Source: Prorocentrum cordatum (Eukaryota; Sar; Dinophyceae; Prorocentrales; Prorocentraceae). Taken from it: DNA of 64,000 nucleotides. The stretch lies in NCBI GenBank assembly GCA_963575745.1, contig CAUYUJ010011547.1, forward strand, positions 62,001-126,000. The letters run 5' to 3'. Each line of letters begins with the position of its first letter. Position 1 is the first letter of the stretch. This document shows positions 20,586-32,420 of this stretch, in pieces. Under the pieces are notes generated by a model that had not been told where the DNA came from, did no database searches, and saw only the letters and a program-made list of their open reading frames with translations. A program made the translations under genes and the position numbers.

Positions 20586-21998
20586 TTTTTCTATTTCTTT
20601 TTTAATTCGTTTCTTTTATTTCTTTTTTTTTTTTTTTTTTTTTCTTTTACTTTTTTTTTTTATTTTTTTTTTTTATTTTTTTTTCTTATTTTTTTTTTTT
20701 TTGTTTTTTTTTTTTTTTATATTTTAGTTTTTTTTTATTTTTTTTTCTTTTATTTTATTTTTTTTTTGTTTATGTTTTTTTTCTTTTCTTTTTTTGTTTT
20801 TTCTATTTCTTTTTGTTTTTTTTTTTTTTTCTTTTATTTTTTATTTTTTTTTTTTTTTTTTTTTCTTTTTTAGCAGCCACTCAAGACTTCGCGATGGACC
20901 GGGAGCAGCTGACCACCGCTCATGCGGGTACTTGGGATCCAGACCAGGCTTCGCAGATTCTCACCGGAGAAGCACTCCTCTCCTGCTGTGCCTTTTGGCT
21001 ATGGCGTCGGATGATCCGAATGCAAACTTGCCGCTCTTGTTGCAGGTCAATGGGATGAGGCTTGAGGAACCGGAGCCAGCCGACTCTGTGGTGAGAACAC
21101 AGGCGAGCGCGTGTTCTTTACGACTACTGCTCGTGATTTCAGTGGCTCGTGCAAAGTCGGCGTATCACAAGCGGCAGCCTTCGCCTTGACTGGCATTGAC
21201 AGCATGCAAGAATTCAAAAAAGTTCACGACGAGAAAGCTATCTCCTTCCTTCCACTGAGCAATTGTCGCATCATACGACGCGTGCGCAATGTGGCTGCGA
21301 ATGCACAGGATGACACACCTCAACGGACTTTCGTCAACACGACTGTGGTGGCCGTTTCACCGCTTCAGATATCGCACGCCCCGAATACGTCTTACAATGT
21401 CGTCTTGGATATCCTGAAGCAGTGCCGCGAGAGCCAGGATGCAATGCTCGCGGCACAGCTCTCTGAGATACGGTCTTGCCCCTTCTACGGCATGCGCGTG
21501 CAGTACTCACCAGCGGGTGGAGGGGGTGACGCTTCTCAGCTTACCCGGAACTGCCACTTGGCAGTCGTTCTCGTTCGAACCACGCAGAAGTCTCGGTGCG
21601 TATCCACTGCGGCTGGCTTCGTCGTGTCCACACCAGGTGTCACGGACGCTTCTGACGGTGAGTCTTCCCACTCAGTGACGATTCACGGACACTGCTCAGT
21701 TGACAACTTGCTCACGTTCAAAATGGATCCGCCCAACCGAGCGAAGCACAGAGTCTGCTTGTTGCTCATTACTGGCTGTTCAAAAGACGGCATGACGGTG
21801 CACAGCGTGACCCACATTGACGACTCCGTCGTGTCTGAGGCGCAGTACTTCATGAAAAAATTGAGAACACTGGGGATGCGCACAGAGCTCCAGCAATCAG
21901 GCGAGCATAAGCGGATGAATGAGTGGAGCACGACGCCGGAATCCGCCAAGAAGTGCCGCATTCTTGAAAGCCACCCCTCAGGAGAAAGCTTGAGGTGA
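19759..21998 (+). pseudogene. RPA-like single-strand DNA-binding protein (copy A, broken)
   Basis: The start is ATG 19759 (MAAAAEQPTSPLG). The N-terminal region has RFTCILIGTDSEHY and WELSSVGLDS. Next comes an OB-fold-like block VASVHLVDGTQTS...AVIAVWGSTN..LLFLHVAGKFDGKLELN, the 'DGT...VWG' pattern of RPA70 DNA-binding domains. A further block RVFFTTTARDFSGSCKVGVS is in the C-terminal half. RPA-like genes are known cargo of Helitrons and Helentrons, where they bind the displaced strand. Copy A is broken by a 350-bp T-rich tract at 20521-20870 and by one-base losses near 20995 and 21093 relative to copy B. Intact length would be about 630 residues. Confidence 0.75.
20521..20870 (+). repeat. 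T-rich tract interrupting the RPA-like gene
   Basis: About 350 bases, almost all T, with scattered A, C, G. Copy B reads CACGACTTAGCAGCC without the tract, where copy A has CACGAT, the tract, then TAGCAGCC. It may be a homopolymer artefact of long-read assembly, a real expansion, or an insertion with an oversized polypyrimidine segment. Confidence 0.9.
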
Positions 21999-22716
21999 GC
22001 TTTCTCCTGTCTTGTCAGCGATGCTTCTCAGCTTGCTGGACATGGCAAGCATCTTTGCCCTGCGCCTTGCGGGATGCCAACTAGGTTTGCCTCAAACATA
22101 TCGTTTGGTAGTTTCGTTGTTTATGCGGTGCTTCTCAGCCTGCACTATTTACTGTTGTGGCGTCTGGTGCACGAATAGTGTTTGCGGCCTGCATTCCTCC
22201 TCAGCCTGCCCCGGCTCCCTTGAGAGTGCCTGCACAGAGTTTCGGTCTGTGCTCACGTTGCCCAACGGATTCATTCACCTTCGCCCGCGGTGCTTCTCAG
22301 CCTGCACTTCCTTTGCTACAAGCGCCTGTTCTGCAGTCGTTCACAGTGTCTCGTTTACAGAGAATTTCGGTGTTTGTAAAACAAAACAATTCTGCATGTG
22401 TTTCTGTGGAATCTAAATCAGGTCATGGCCGTGCTTCATTGCAAGACAACCCCCATGTTCGTAGCAGTGTCGAAATCAGACGTCGTTGAGTTATAAAAGC
22501 GTTGATAGCAGTGTCTCGTTTTCAAACGCCGCATTGTATATCAACTCTGGCTGTGCCTCATTTCAAGACACCTTCCATGTGCGTAGCAGTGTCGGTATCA
22601 GAGGTTCCTCCACAACGAATTTCCCTCATCACCATCATCATGATCAAGTTCTCCCTAGCCATGTTGCCTCGAGCTATCCTTACAAAGGAACTTTCCAACG
22701 CCCACTGTACACAGTA
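21999..22716 (+). other. Spacer between the RPA-like and giant genes
   Basis: No coding frame is conserved between A and B here. It holds copies of the 17-bp word at 22020 (variant), 22127, 22197 (partial) and 22289, and GATAGCAGTGTCTCGTTT at about 22504, which resembles a single unit of the 33-bp array found in the intron at 26161-26677. Confidence 0.6.
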
Positions 22717-22754
22717 ATGCCGCGGCATGCTGGTAGCTCTCGGTCTGGGCGCCA

Positions 22755-23366
22755 TGCTCCTGACGTTTCTGCACCCAACAGCGGTGCTCCTCAGCCTGCT
22801 GCAGTGAGCAGTGCCCCTCCTCAGCGTGCTGTGTTGAACGGTACTGTCAAAAGGATTGTTGACCTGGTGAAGCAGTTCGGTCGTATACCGAGGCGAAAGA
22901 AAGGAACGTCCGAGGAAGTACGAGCTGAAAACAAGTTGGCCAAACGTTTCGCCGACCACCGCGACAGCATTCCTAATGACGTTATGTTAGAGTTGCAAGC
23001 CCTCGAATGCGCCACGCCTTCAGAGTCAGCCGCTGTCAGCGCTGCCCTTCAGCGTTCTGATGCTCCTGACGTTTCTGCACCCAACAGCGGTGCTCCTCAG
23101 CCTGCTGCAGTGAGCAGTGCCCCCCCTCAGCGTGCTGTGTTGAACGGTACTGTCCAAAGGATTGTTGACCTGGTGAAGCAGTTCGGTCGTATACCGATGC
23201 GAAAGAAAGGAACGTCCGAGGAAGTACGAGCTGAAAACAAGTTGGCCAAACGTTTCTCCGACCACCGCGACAGCATTCCGAATGACGTTATGTTAGAGTT
23301 GCAAGCCCTCGAATGCGCCACGCCTTCAGAGTCAGCCGCTGTCAGCGCTGCCCTTCAGCGTTCTGC
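22755..23366 (+). repeat. 306-bp (102-codon) in-frame tandem duplication
   Basis: TGCTCCTGACGTTTCTGCACC begins at 22755 and 23061, and the units are nearly identical. It duplicates one helical repeat plus one 17-bp word. Copy B has a single unit, so A has five helical repeats and B four. Confidence 0.9.
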
Positions 23367-26160
23367 ATTAAGCGGATCTCTGCAAACGCTCGTCGAGGAC
23401 GTGAAGCAGTTCGGTCGTATACCGATCAGAAATCATGGAACGTCTGAGGAAGCACGAGCCGAAAACAACTTGGCCAAACGTTTCCTTGAACACCGCGAGA
23501 GCAATCCTGGTGACGTGATGTTGGAATTGCAAGACCTCGAGGAGTCACGCGCCGTCAGCGCTGCTGCTCAGCGTGCTGCAACCGAGGAGTTCAAGCGGAA
23601 GCAGAAGACCGTTGAGCTCCTGCAGCAGGTGCGCGAATTCGGCAGCTGGCCGAAGGAGAGCGCTCAACGCCCGCTTGCAGAGCGGCAGTTGGCTTGGCAC
23701 ATCCGAAAAACACGGAAGGCCAAACATTTCTCCCCGGAGCAGGAGGCCGAGCTTCAAACTCTGCAGCGGGCGGATACGAAGCCCGTCGGGCTCATGCAGC
23801 AGACGAAGATCGAGGAGGTCATGCAACAGGTGCGAGACCTCGGCCGCTTTCCGAAGGAGTCCGCCGGGCGTAGTGTTGCAGAGCGGCAACTAGGCTGGCT
23901 AGGTCGGAAAGCACGGAAGGCCAAGCAGTTCTCCCCGGAGCAGGAGGCCGAGCTCCAGGCCCTCCAGCAGTTGGAGACCGATGACACAACAGCGACTCGC
24001 AACGCGGAGGCGGAGGCCCTCCCAAACCCCATGGAAGGGTTCGCTGACGAGGCGCAGAACAGGATCGACCAGGACCTGCTGATGCTGGAGAGTGGCATCC
24101 GGACCAAGGCAATCCTGCGGCGCCTTGCCGTCTACAAGGAGCTGGTGTCCAGCCGCGGTGCTACTCAGCCCGCGCAGCTCTAAGAATTCGTACAGCGGTA
24201 CGCGGAGCGGGTGCGCAGGGCGTCGGCCGCTTCCGCGGGGAAGACCTGCTACGTTCCCGGCGGTGAGGTGGAGGGGGGCCAGCCGCGCGTCTTCTCCGAC
24301 CGCCCCGTCATGACGGGGCCGCTCGTGTGCCAGCTCTGCGAGTGCGACTTTCTTACAGAGGAGGACTTTGCGCGGCACAAGCAGCAGGGCCACGCGGGCG
24401 AGGCGGAATACCGCAAACGGGTGCTGGTCCTGATGACAGAGGCCGGCTGCAGGCCGATAGCCGCCCAGGAGAAGAGGATCATGGTGCAGAATTTTGCTCA
24501 CTTCCAGCAGTTCTGTCACCCGGGCAGCACGGGCAACCGCTTCTCGGGCGGCGAGGCGGTGCCCCGATGCGAGGCAGCCTGCGTAGTCTGTGCGCAGAAA
24601 GACTACCTGGAGCACCGCCACAAACTGAGCCTGTTTGGGGCAGTGCCGGAGGAGCGTGTCTTTGAGCACTGCGCCGACTCAGCAAGCGATCGTGATGACC
24701 TATCCGATGGCGAGGCAGATGCTCCACCCGAGCGTGCTCTGGTGAAGCACCGCGGGGTGTACTACTTGCAGTCCCCGGAGCTCGTGCAGAAGCTCCTGGA
24801 CGTCGACAGGTACAGGCAGCGGTGGCCACTGATCCCGTGTGAACAGCTGCACGCGTCCAGCGTTCAGCATCCGGAGCACCCAGAGTGGCGGTGGCTGCTG
24901 CACTCCCGCCGAGTCCCTGTGGTTGCACCACCAGAAGCAACGGCGGGAACCTGCGGTGCTTCTCAGCCTGCTGCCGACAAGTCCGGCGGAGCTTCTCAGC
25001 CTGCGGACACGAGGCCTCCGTGCGCAGGGGTGGGAGATGCCAACGCGTTGGTGTGGGTTTGTTGGGATTGCCTCAATGACCTGTGCGCCAAGAAACCGAA
25101 GATGCCGTTAAACGCCCTGGTCAACGACAACTGGATCGGCCGGGAGCTCATGCTCGTCCGCAACGCTTCGAAAACTACTAAGATGCTGGCGTCCCTTGGC
25201 CGATGCTGTTGGAAGCAAGTCCGCCTCGGCAAGGGCGCTCCGGATGTCCAGCAGAAAGGCATCTCGGGCAACACTATCCTCTTCGCCCAGCACACGGCGC
25301 AAATCCCGACCATGGAGCTGCCCCCGGAGCAGGGCGCGCTTGTGGACTCTCTGAACATCGTTTTCTCGGGCGCCGCGCACAAACTCCACAGGGCGTACTG
25401 GGCAACAGTCAAGCGCGGCGAGTATATGCAGATCGTGAGGGAGCGCAAGCTGCAGTGCGCAACCTTTTCCGAGGTATCCGTCCGGGAGGATGTTGCCCCG
25501 ACACGGCTGCCGGAGGACGGCGTGCCAGACCACGTCCAAGCCTGTCTGCAACCAGTGGACGGTGTGGACAAAGCCCCGGTACGTCTGTTGGGGCCAGCAT
25601 CCAGGGCGCCGGAAATGGGCAGAGACGACGAGGCGGGAGACGAGTCTGACGAGGAAACAGAGACAGACAAAGACGGAGAAGCAGCAGAACAGCCTGACAT
25701 GGCCTACCTGCATGAAAATGTGGCAGAGGTCACAGTTGCAGTGGATCCAGTGCATGACATCGCTCCAGTCCGAATGATGCAAGCGCTGCAAGGCACGCTG
25801 GTGGCGCTGCAGGAGCAGGCAGCGCGCATCGCCAAGAACGAGGTGACACCGACAGTGGCAGACAGCAGCGGTGCTCTTCAGCCTGTTGCCGACGAGGGCG
25901 GCAGGCATACGATGCGCAGCATGGTTCTCGATGCGCAGAGTGCTGCTCGTTCGTTCGACGAGCGAGCGCAGGTGGTGCTGGAGAAAGCGCAAGCAGGAGC
26001 AGACGCGTGCAGAGCTGTGGGCCCGCACTCCTTATCGGTGCCTACGCAGAAACCCTTGAGTTCTTTCGACAGCAGGTCTTGGCCGGCGTGCTACACAGAG
26101 TTCTGGTTCGGGGACGGCGCGCCGAACCTCGAGCGGGAGCGGCCCATGCTGTTCGAACAG

Positions 26161-26677
26161 GTCTTCCCCAGGAATACTACTTATGCTACCAGTGTTGATA
26201 GTGGAGTCGATCCATTGATAGCAGTGTGTCGTTTGGACCTACATGTGTTGATAGCAGTGTCTCGTGGAGGCCTACATCCATTGATCGCAGTGTCTTGTTT
26301 GTACCTACGTGCGTTGATAGCAGTGTCTCGTTTGGACCTACATGTGTTGATAACAGTGTCTCGTTTGGATCTACACCCACTGATACCACTGTCTCGTTTG
26401 GACTTACATGTGTCGATAGCAGTGTCTCGCTTGGACCTACACATGTTGATAGCAGTGTCTCGTTTGGACCTATATCTAGTGATAGCATTGTTCCGTTTGG
26501 ACCTACATGTGTTGATAGCAGTGCCCCGTTTGGACGTACATGCGTTGATCGCAGTGTCTCGTTTGGACCTACATGTGTTGATAGCAGTGTCTCGTTTGGA
26601 CATACATCCGTCGAACGCAAAGTTGCGTTTGGACCTACATGTCTTCATAGCAGTGTCTCGTTTCTTCGTCCTTCGAG
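26161..26677 (+). other. GT-AG intron filled with a 33-bp tandem array
   Basis: Taking CAG|GTCTTC as donor (26161) and CTTCGAG|GTC as acceptor (26677) joins LFEQ to VARRLINLEEL in phase 0, in the N-terminal Rep region. The coding frame is closed through the 517-bp interval. Most of it (about 26182-26660) is a 33-bp repeat GTTGATAGCAGTGTCTCGTT.., about 13 units, each translating as IAVSRLDLHVL in one frame. The corresponding interval in B is 46475-47082 with about 10 units. Confidence 0.75.
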
Positions 26678-29600
26678 GTCGCACGGCGCCTCATCAACCT
26701 GGAGGAGCTCGAGTACTCTCTCGCGACCGACGAGGAGCCCTACGAGGCAGCTTGCCAGAGCCGCTTCAGCTCGCCAGAGCTGATTGCCGTCTTCGGCGAC
26801 GTGATCAGCCGGCTGCGGCTCTTGAAAGGCACTCGGGCGGCGATTGGCAGGAAAGGCTTCGGCACTGACCTCCAGACCCTGTCAGAGGCGTCGGCGGAGG
26901 ATTTCATGGAGGCGCTAAACATCGCTAAGCCGGCCGACTGCATCGGCTCCGCCATTTCACGCCCGGGCACGCCTGCCAAGGTCAAGACTGCCCTCAGGAC
27001 GTTGCTACTTAGCACTTCCGGTGTCCCTGGCACGGAGGGGCGGAAAACCGCACTCCGCTTCAACGGGCACGGCAACAACCTCAAGTTCGGCGCGGCCAGC
27101 TTCTTCGTCACACCGAACTTCGCAGACACGTACAGCCCGTTGGTCCTCCAACTCCACGAAGGGCCCGGAAAGCGGAGCACTTAGACATTCGCGGGGGCGC
27201 GGTTGGCGCGGTGGCCAGAGCCGGCGGCGCTTCTCAGCCTGCTGGCCCTGACCTGCGGAGTCCAGCTCCGGCCATGCCTTCTCTGGAACGGATGCACCAG
27301 ATAGTGGCAGCAGACCCCCGGGCGCAGGCCAAGTTCTTCCTGTTGATGACGGAGCTTCACTACCGCTACATCATCGGCTTAGAGCGCCTGTTTGTTGGCC
27401 GCACAACGCTAGCCCGACAGGCGGTGACAACGGAGGACGACGTGGCAGCGTCTCTGCAGCCGTGCGTGGCCCCAGGCACCACTGATGTGCAAGCGCCTTT
27501 CGAAGCGCAGGGCCGGGGCTTCACGCACGGCCACGGCAAAGGCCACAGCGTCATCGGGCCTACGATGGCGTGGCTGCGGTCGGCAGTGGTCGGAGGCCTG
27601 CGCACCGCCGCTTGGGAGCTGCGAACTGCGCTTCTTTCCACCGCGGAGACCGTGCAGTACGAAGCTGCCAACGAGCCCGCACGGCAGCTGGGGCTTCCTG
27701 ACGTCGCGCCAGAGCCTTTCACAGCCAGGCAGCAACGACAGAGCCGCATGGACGGAGGGGAAGAGGAGGACGGCACCCTGCGCGACGAGGTGCCTCTCGG
27801 CCCGCAGTGGAGCAGCCGCACCTGGTGGAGGAGCGAGCGCGGGCAGCCGCAGAGAACCGGATGCCTGCAATCGGCGCTGCAGCGTACCGGGGCCTCCCGC
27901 TCGCAGGAGCCTTTCAGTCTACGTTTCCAAGCTACCGCCAACGAACTAGCTTCGGGCAGCTAGGTGGCGCTCCTCAGCCTGCCATGGCAGCCAGCCATGC
28001 TAGCCTCTTCCAGACGAACGAGGATGGAGCGATTCAGGAAGTCCTCAAGCCCGATGGCTCGCCGGCTTCGGTCGAGGAGATTGCCGCAGATGCGGAGGCT
28101 TGGGCGGTAGCGTTTAGCCATGACTTATTTTGCAACATCTGCTCCAACCACGAGCACGACTGCACCGAGACGTGCGTCAAGTACGTCAAGAAGAAGCTCG
28201 AGGCCAAAGAGAGTCTGCGCTCGAACAGAACCCCGTCGTGCGCCTTCTGGTTCTTTCGCATCCAGCAGCTATGTCTAGCAGGCCGCACCAAGCGAGTGCG
28301 TCGGCGCGGCAAGCCTTTGGTCCGGACTCCGTTCATCGACTTCTCTGATGACCGCAACCAGCGGTGCCGCTGCCAGGTCAAACGCGACCAGCCGTTCAGG
28401 AGCTCCAGCAACTACGTCTCTCAAGTGACCAGCCGGTGCAACGTGGATTTCCAGTTCTTGATGTGCGCGCCTGACGAGTCTGCCGAGGCAGCAAAAGTGC
28501 TTCAGCCTGGTGGTGCTCCTCAGCCTGCCCAGGACGGGCTGCCTGCGGCCGCCCCAGTTCAGCTGGCCAAGCGCAGAAGGCTTACCAAGACAACTGCCAG
28601 CATGAAGAACCCAGAGTCGGCAATCGCATTGCGCTCATCCAAACAACTCGGCGGCCGCAAAAAGTGGCTCTACGGTTGTGGCTCCTTGCATACGACAGAT
28701 GCATCTGTCGTGGAGAGCTTCCAAGCTGCTTTCCAGAAGGCTTTCTCAATGGACTTCTACATCGCGAAGTACCAGGGCAAGATGATGGAGTCCATGACGC
28801 CGCTCTTCCAGTCTATGCTCACCGGCATGCAGCGTCTGGAGCAGCATGAGAGGGACGAGAAGGAGGAGGAAGCCCGGAAGGTGCTCAGTGAGGGCGGCGC
28901 TGATGGCGAGGGCCAGACGCTGGCCGAACGGGGCTGGACGCGCGAGGATCTCGCTCGCCGCGCTCGGCGGGTCTGTATCCGCCTGGCGTCGATGGCGAAC
29001 CGGTGCTTCTGGCTCTCCACGACGGAGGTGGACGTGCATATCCTCACAGGCGGCGACTGCCTCCAGTCGCACCACAATGTGCGGCTCTTCACGAGACAAC
29101 TACAGTGGGCCTGCCAGCAGTGCAAACGCTTGCTAAACCATGAAGGTTCGGGCGGGGAGACGCATAATGATCAGGTGCCAATACAAGCAGTCCGCATCCA
29201 GATCCCTGACGCCGACAACGAGGAGGAGGACGAAGCAGGTGACACCAGCGGTGCTCCTCAGCCTCCTGGAGACACTCCTGCTGGTGATGAGCAAGGTGGC
29301 GGTGCGGAGTGCGAGGACATGCACGTGTGCACCACCAGCGCGAACACGGCCGACGACTACGCCCACAGAGGCCCTCGCCTGCAGACCATGCCGTACTGCG
29401 TCTACAGGATGTACGTCCGGCGAGTCCTGAAGCCGAGCCGGGTCAAAGCTTCTGGACCGCGATTCTTCGCCTTCGACAGCCACTACGTCTTGGCTCCGCG
29501 GTGCACGCAGGAGGTCCAGTTGACGCGGAGTCACGCCCCCACCATCGATGGCTTCCAGTGCCCGACCTGGGCACAGGACCCCGAGCAGAACTCGCTCTTC

Positions 29601-32420
29601 AAGGCCCTCCTCTTCACGCCTTGGGCGTGCGAGTGTCCCCTCTCTTGTGGCTGCGTTACTCAGTGCAGCCATATGCTGAGGAACTGCGACTGCCCCGCCG
29701 TGCGCCCATACTCGTTCGAGCGGGCCTGGCGGCTTCGGTGCGCGGAGATCCACGTGTTGGCAGCGCGCGCAGACTCCAGGAGCCGCCTTGCCCGCAAGAG
29801 GCTCATGCTCGCGGACACGACCCTCTTCTCCGAGGTGAAAGAGCCCCGGGCGAACCTCGAGGAGGGCGAGCTGGTGCTCCTCAGCCTAGCGCACTTCGCA
29901 AGGTCCCAGCTGGCGCGGCGCATGCCAGCGGAGGCGGCACGGCGCATCCTCGCCTTCAGTGACCACCACTGCCGGTGGCACGAGGAACAGCGCACCCTGG
30001 CGGAGTTCTGCGCGCACGTGGCGCGAGACGTGCTGGCGCACGTGGACCTCGCGGCGGAGGCGCGGGTTAAGCCTCGGCCAGCAACGACTGCACACCTCGA
30101 GGCGGATGAAGACTCCGCGAGCGATGCCGAAGGGCTCAAGGGGCGAGTCCCGCTGGAGCTCGTTGACGTGGGTGGAGGCGGCGGCAGCGACGTAGAGGAG
30201 GACGTGGAGGACGCCGAGATTACCGAGATCTCCCGGTTTCCGCTGCGGGACCACGTCAGAGCAACCGAGCTGGCCCTACAGCAAGACCAACTGCAGCGCT
30301 TGGACCAGAAGGGCCGCCTCAGCTACGCCGATAAGCAGTTGAAGAACCTCGACCGAGCGTACAGCGGCATGCTGCAGCCCAGCTTTGCACTGCCAGCCAG
30401 CAGCGGCGCGCGGGAACATCAGGGCACGCGGCTGGACGAGACCTTTTCTGACATGCTCGCCCTACAGCGGCAAAGCATTGCGCTCCAAAAGAAGCAAGCG
30501 AGCCCGGATGGAGAGATCTTGCCCGATGCTGCGGACGACTGGCTCCCCAGCGGTGCTCCTCAGCCTGCTGCCGAGGACGCCCAACCAGAACTCGTTCCGC
30601 AGCTCTTGGCCATGCAGGGCCCGGCGGCTGTTGCGTGGAAGCTCGTCACTGATGCCCACTGCACGGAGGAGCAGATTGACGCGGTGGCGTTGTTTGCGTT
30701 GTCTCTGCAGAAACGATTTGACGGCAGACCAGACAAGACAACGCATCTCCTCCCCGTGGCGTCCGCGACAGGCAACCACAGAGCGATCTGGCTCGGTGGA
30801 GGCGGTGTCGGCAAGACGCGCACCCTCTCCAAAGTGGTGGAGCCGATGGCCATCACATACTTCGGCGAGCAGGGGTACCTCGGCAAAGCGCAGTCCAACC
30901 ACGCCGCACACAACCTCGGCCCGCGCGGCAGGACCATGCATTCCTCCAATGGCCTGCTCATGTCGGATTCCATGCAGACAGCCAGGCTGCGCCTGACCCC
31001 ACAGACGCAGAAAAAGCTGGATCGCCTCACAGGCACACTCGGCGTCGACGTGATCGATGAGCTGGGTGCTGTGCCGGGGCCTTTGCTGCATGCAGATGCA
31101 CTGCGCACGACCTACGGCAGGGCGTTGCGCTACAACCTGGACCCCACGAAGTACATGCGCCCGCAGGAGACGTGGGGACGCATGCCTGTGAAGATCTTGT
31201 GCGGAGACTTCTACCAGTTGCCGCCAGTCCCCGCCACCGCTTCCCTGCTGGCGCCTCACGCGGGCCAATCCTACGAACACCAACAGGGTAGGAAGTTGCT
31301 CGCCGACATCGAGTACGTCATCGATTTCGTGCAGATGCAGCGCTTTAGAGACCCGTTGCAACTCGAGGTTCTCCACGCCATGAGAACTCCAGGCGGAAAA
31401 AAGATCTCTGACGAGAGCTGGCAGGCGATCGTCAAAACAGAGGTCGTTAGCTCTAGCGGTGCTGCTCAGCCTGCTGCCAGCAGCAGCCAAGCCGCTCAGC
31501 CACCTCAGTGGGACCCTCGGTTGCGTGCAGCACGAGGCTGGTACGAGTCGGCCTATGAGTGGCGCATCGTCTCTTACGCCATGCATGCACAGGCCAAGCT
31601 TGATGCGCACGATGCTGGCCAGCTGCTCTTTTACGTCCCAGCAATCGACAGACCAGCTGCGCGCCTCGCGAAGCCTGATTTCGACGAGATGCGCGCGGAG
31701 CCCAACATCGGCGCTACCGCAAAAATGCCGGGGCTGCTGCCGCTCTTCGTTGGCATGGAGGTCATCCTGACAGAATCCGTCTTGCCGCCGAAGTATGTCC
31801 GTGGCGCGCCAGGCAAAGTGGTAGGCATAGAGCTGCACGCTCTGGAGCCTCCGGGGGAGGGCCGCCCGTCCATTGTCTCGGACGGCGTGGTCGTACTCTA
31901 CTACATGCCAAAGGCCGTCTATGTCAAGATCGATGACAGCGATGAACTTTTCTTGAAGGCCGCGCCGGTGACAGCTAACAGTGCTTCTCAGCCTGCCGGC
32001 CCCGACCTGCGCGGAGTGCTCGCGATCACCCCGCAGGCGCGCCCCTGGAAGTTCAAAGCGAAGACATGTGGCCCGGCCATCGCGGTGTCCAGGACGCAGT
32101 TGACCGTGCTGCCCAAAAAGCAGGGGACTCTGCATGGCGTCCAGGGCAAGACGACGGACCCAGGCTTCATCGTGCACTGGACGTTTCCGCCTGGACTCAA
32201 GAAGGAGTCCATTTGGCTTGCCTACTACGTCAGCCTGTCGCGCCCCAGAAGCTTCAACCAACTCTTGAGCCACGGCTTGCCTGACCGGAACATCATCGAA
32301 TCCGGCCCCCCGGAACAGATCGCCATGGCCTGTGCCGAGCTCTTCACGGACAAGATTGCCGCGACGAAGATCGCTTGCGCGAAGGCCCGACAGCAACTGG
32401 GATGGCCTGCGCGAGCTTGA

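Larger units (their letters stand above)
22717..32420 (+). pseudogene. Giant Helitron2-type Rep-PIF1 helicase gene (copy A, broken)
   Basis: The start is ATG 22717 (MPRHAGSSRSG). Domains in order: five ~55-residue helical repeats (..QFGRIP..AENKLAKRF..MLELQAL, later FSPEQEAELQAL) resembling helicase-associated repeats; a C2H2 finger CQLC..H..H (24331-24395); a DUF6570-like block NALVNDNWIG..GISGNTI (25100-25290); Rep block SFFVTPNFADTYSPL (about 27100); HUH block GRGFTHGHGKGH (27510-27546); tyrosine block CVKYVKK (about 28175); then PIF1 helicase with Walker A GGGGVGKTRT (about 30797), VIDELGA (about 31050), LCGDFYQLPPV (about 31200) and YYVSLSRPRS (about 32225). Defects in A are TAA at 24181, one-base losses near 27175 and 27803, and the intron-like 26161-26677. 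Copy B is intact at those single-base sites, so the ancestral product was one chain of about 3,200 residues minus intron. Confidence 0.85.

Noticed and set aside
26181-26783. A repetitive protein of 11-residue units (IAVSRLDLHVL or GPTCVDSSVSF)
   Set aside because: The 33-bp array is open in several frames by periodicity, while the Rep coding frame is restored by removing it with GT-AG borders.
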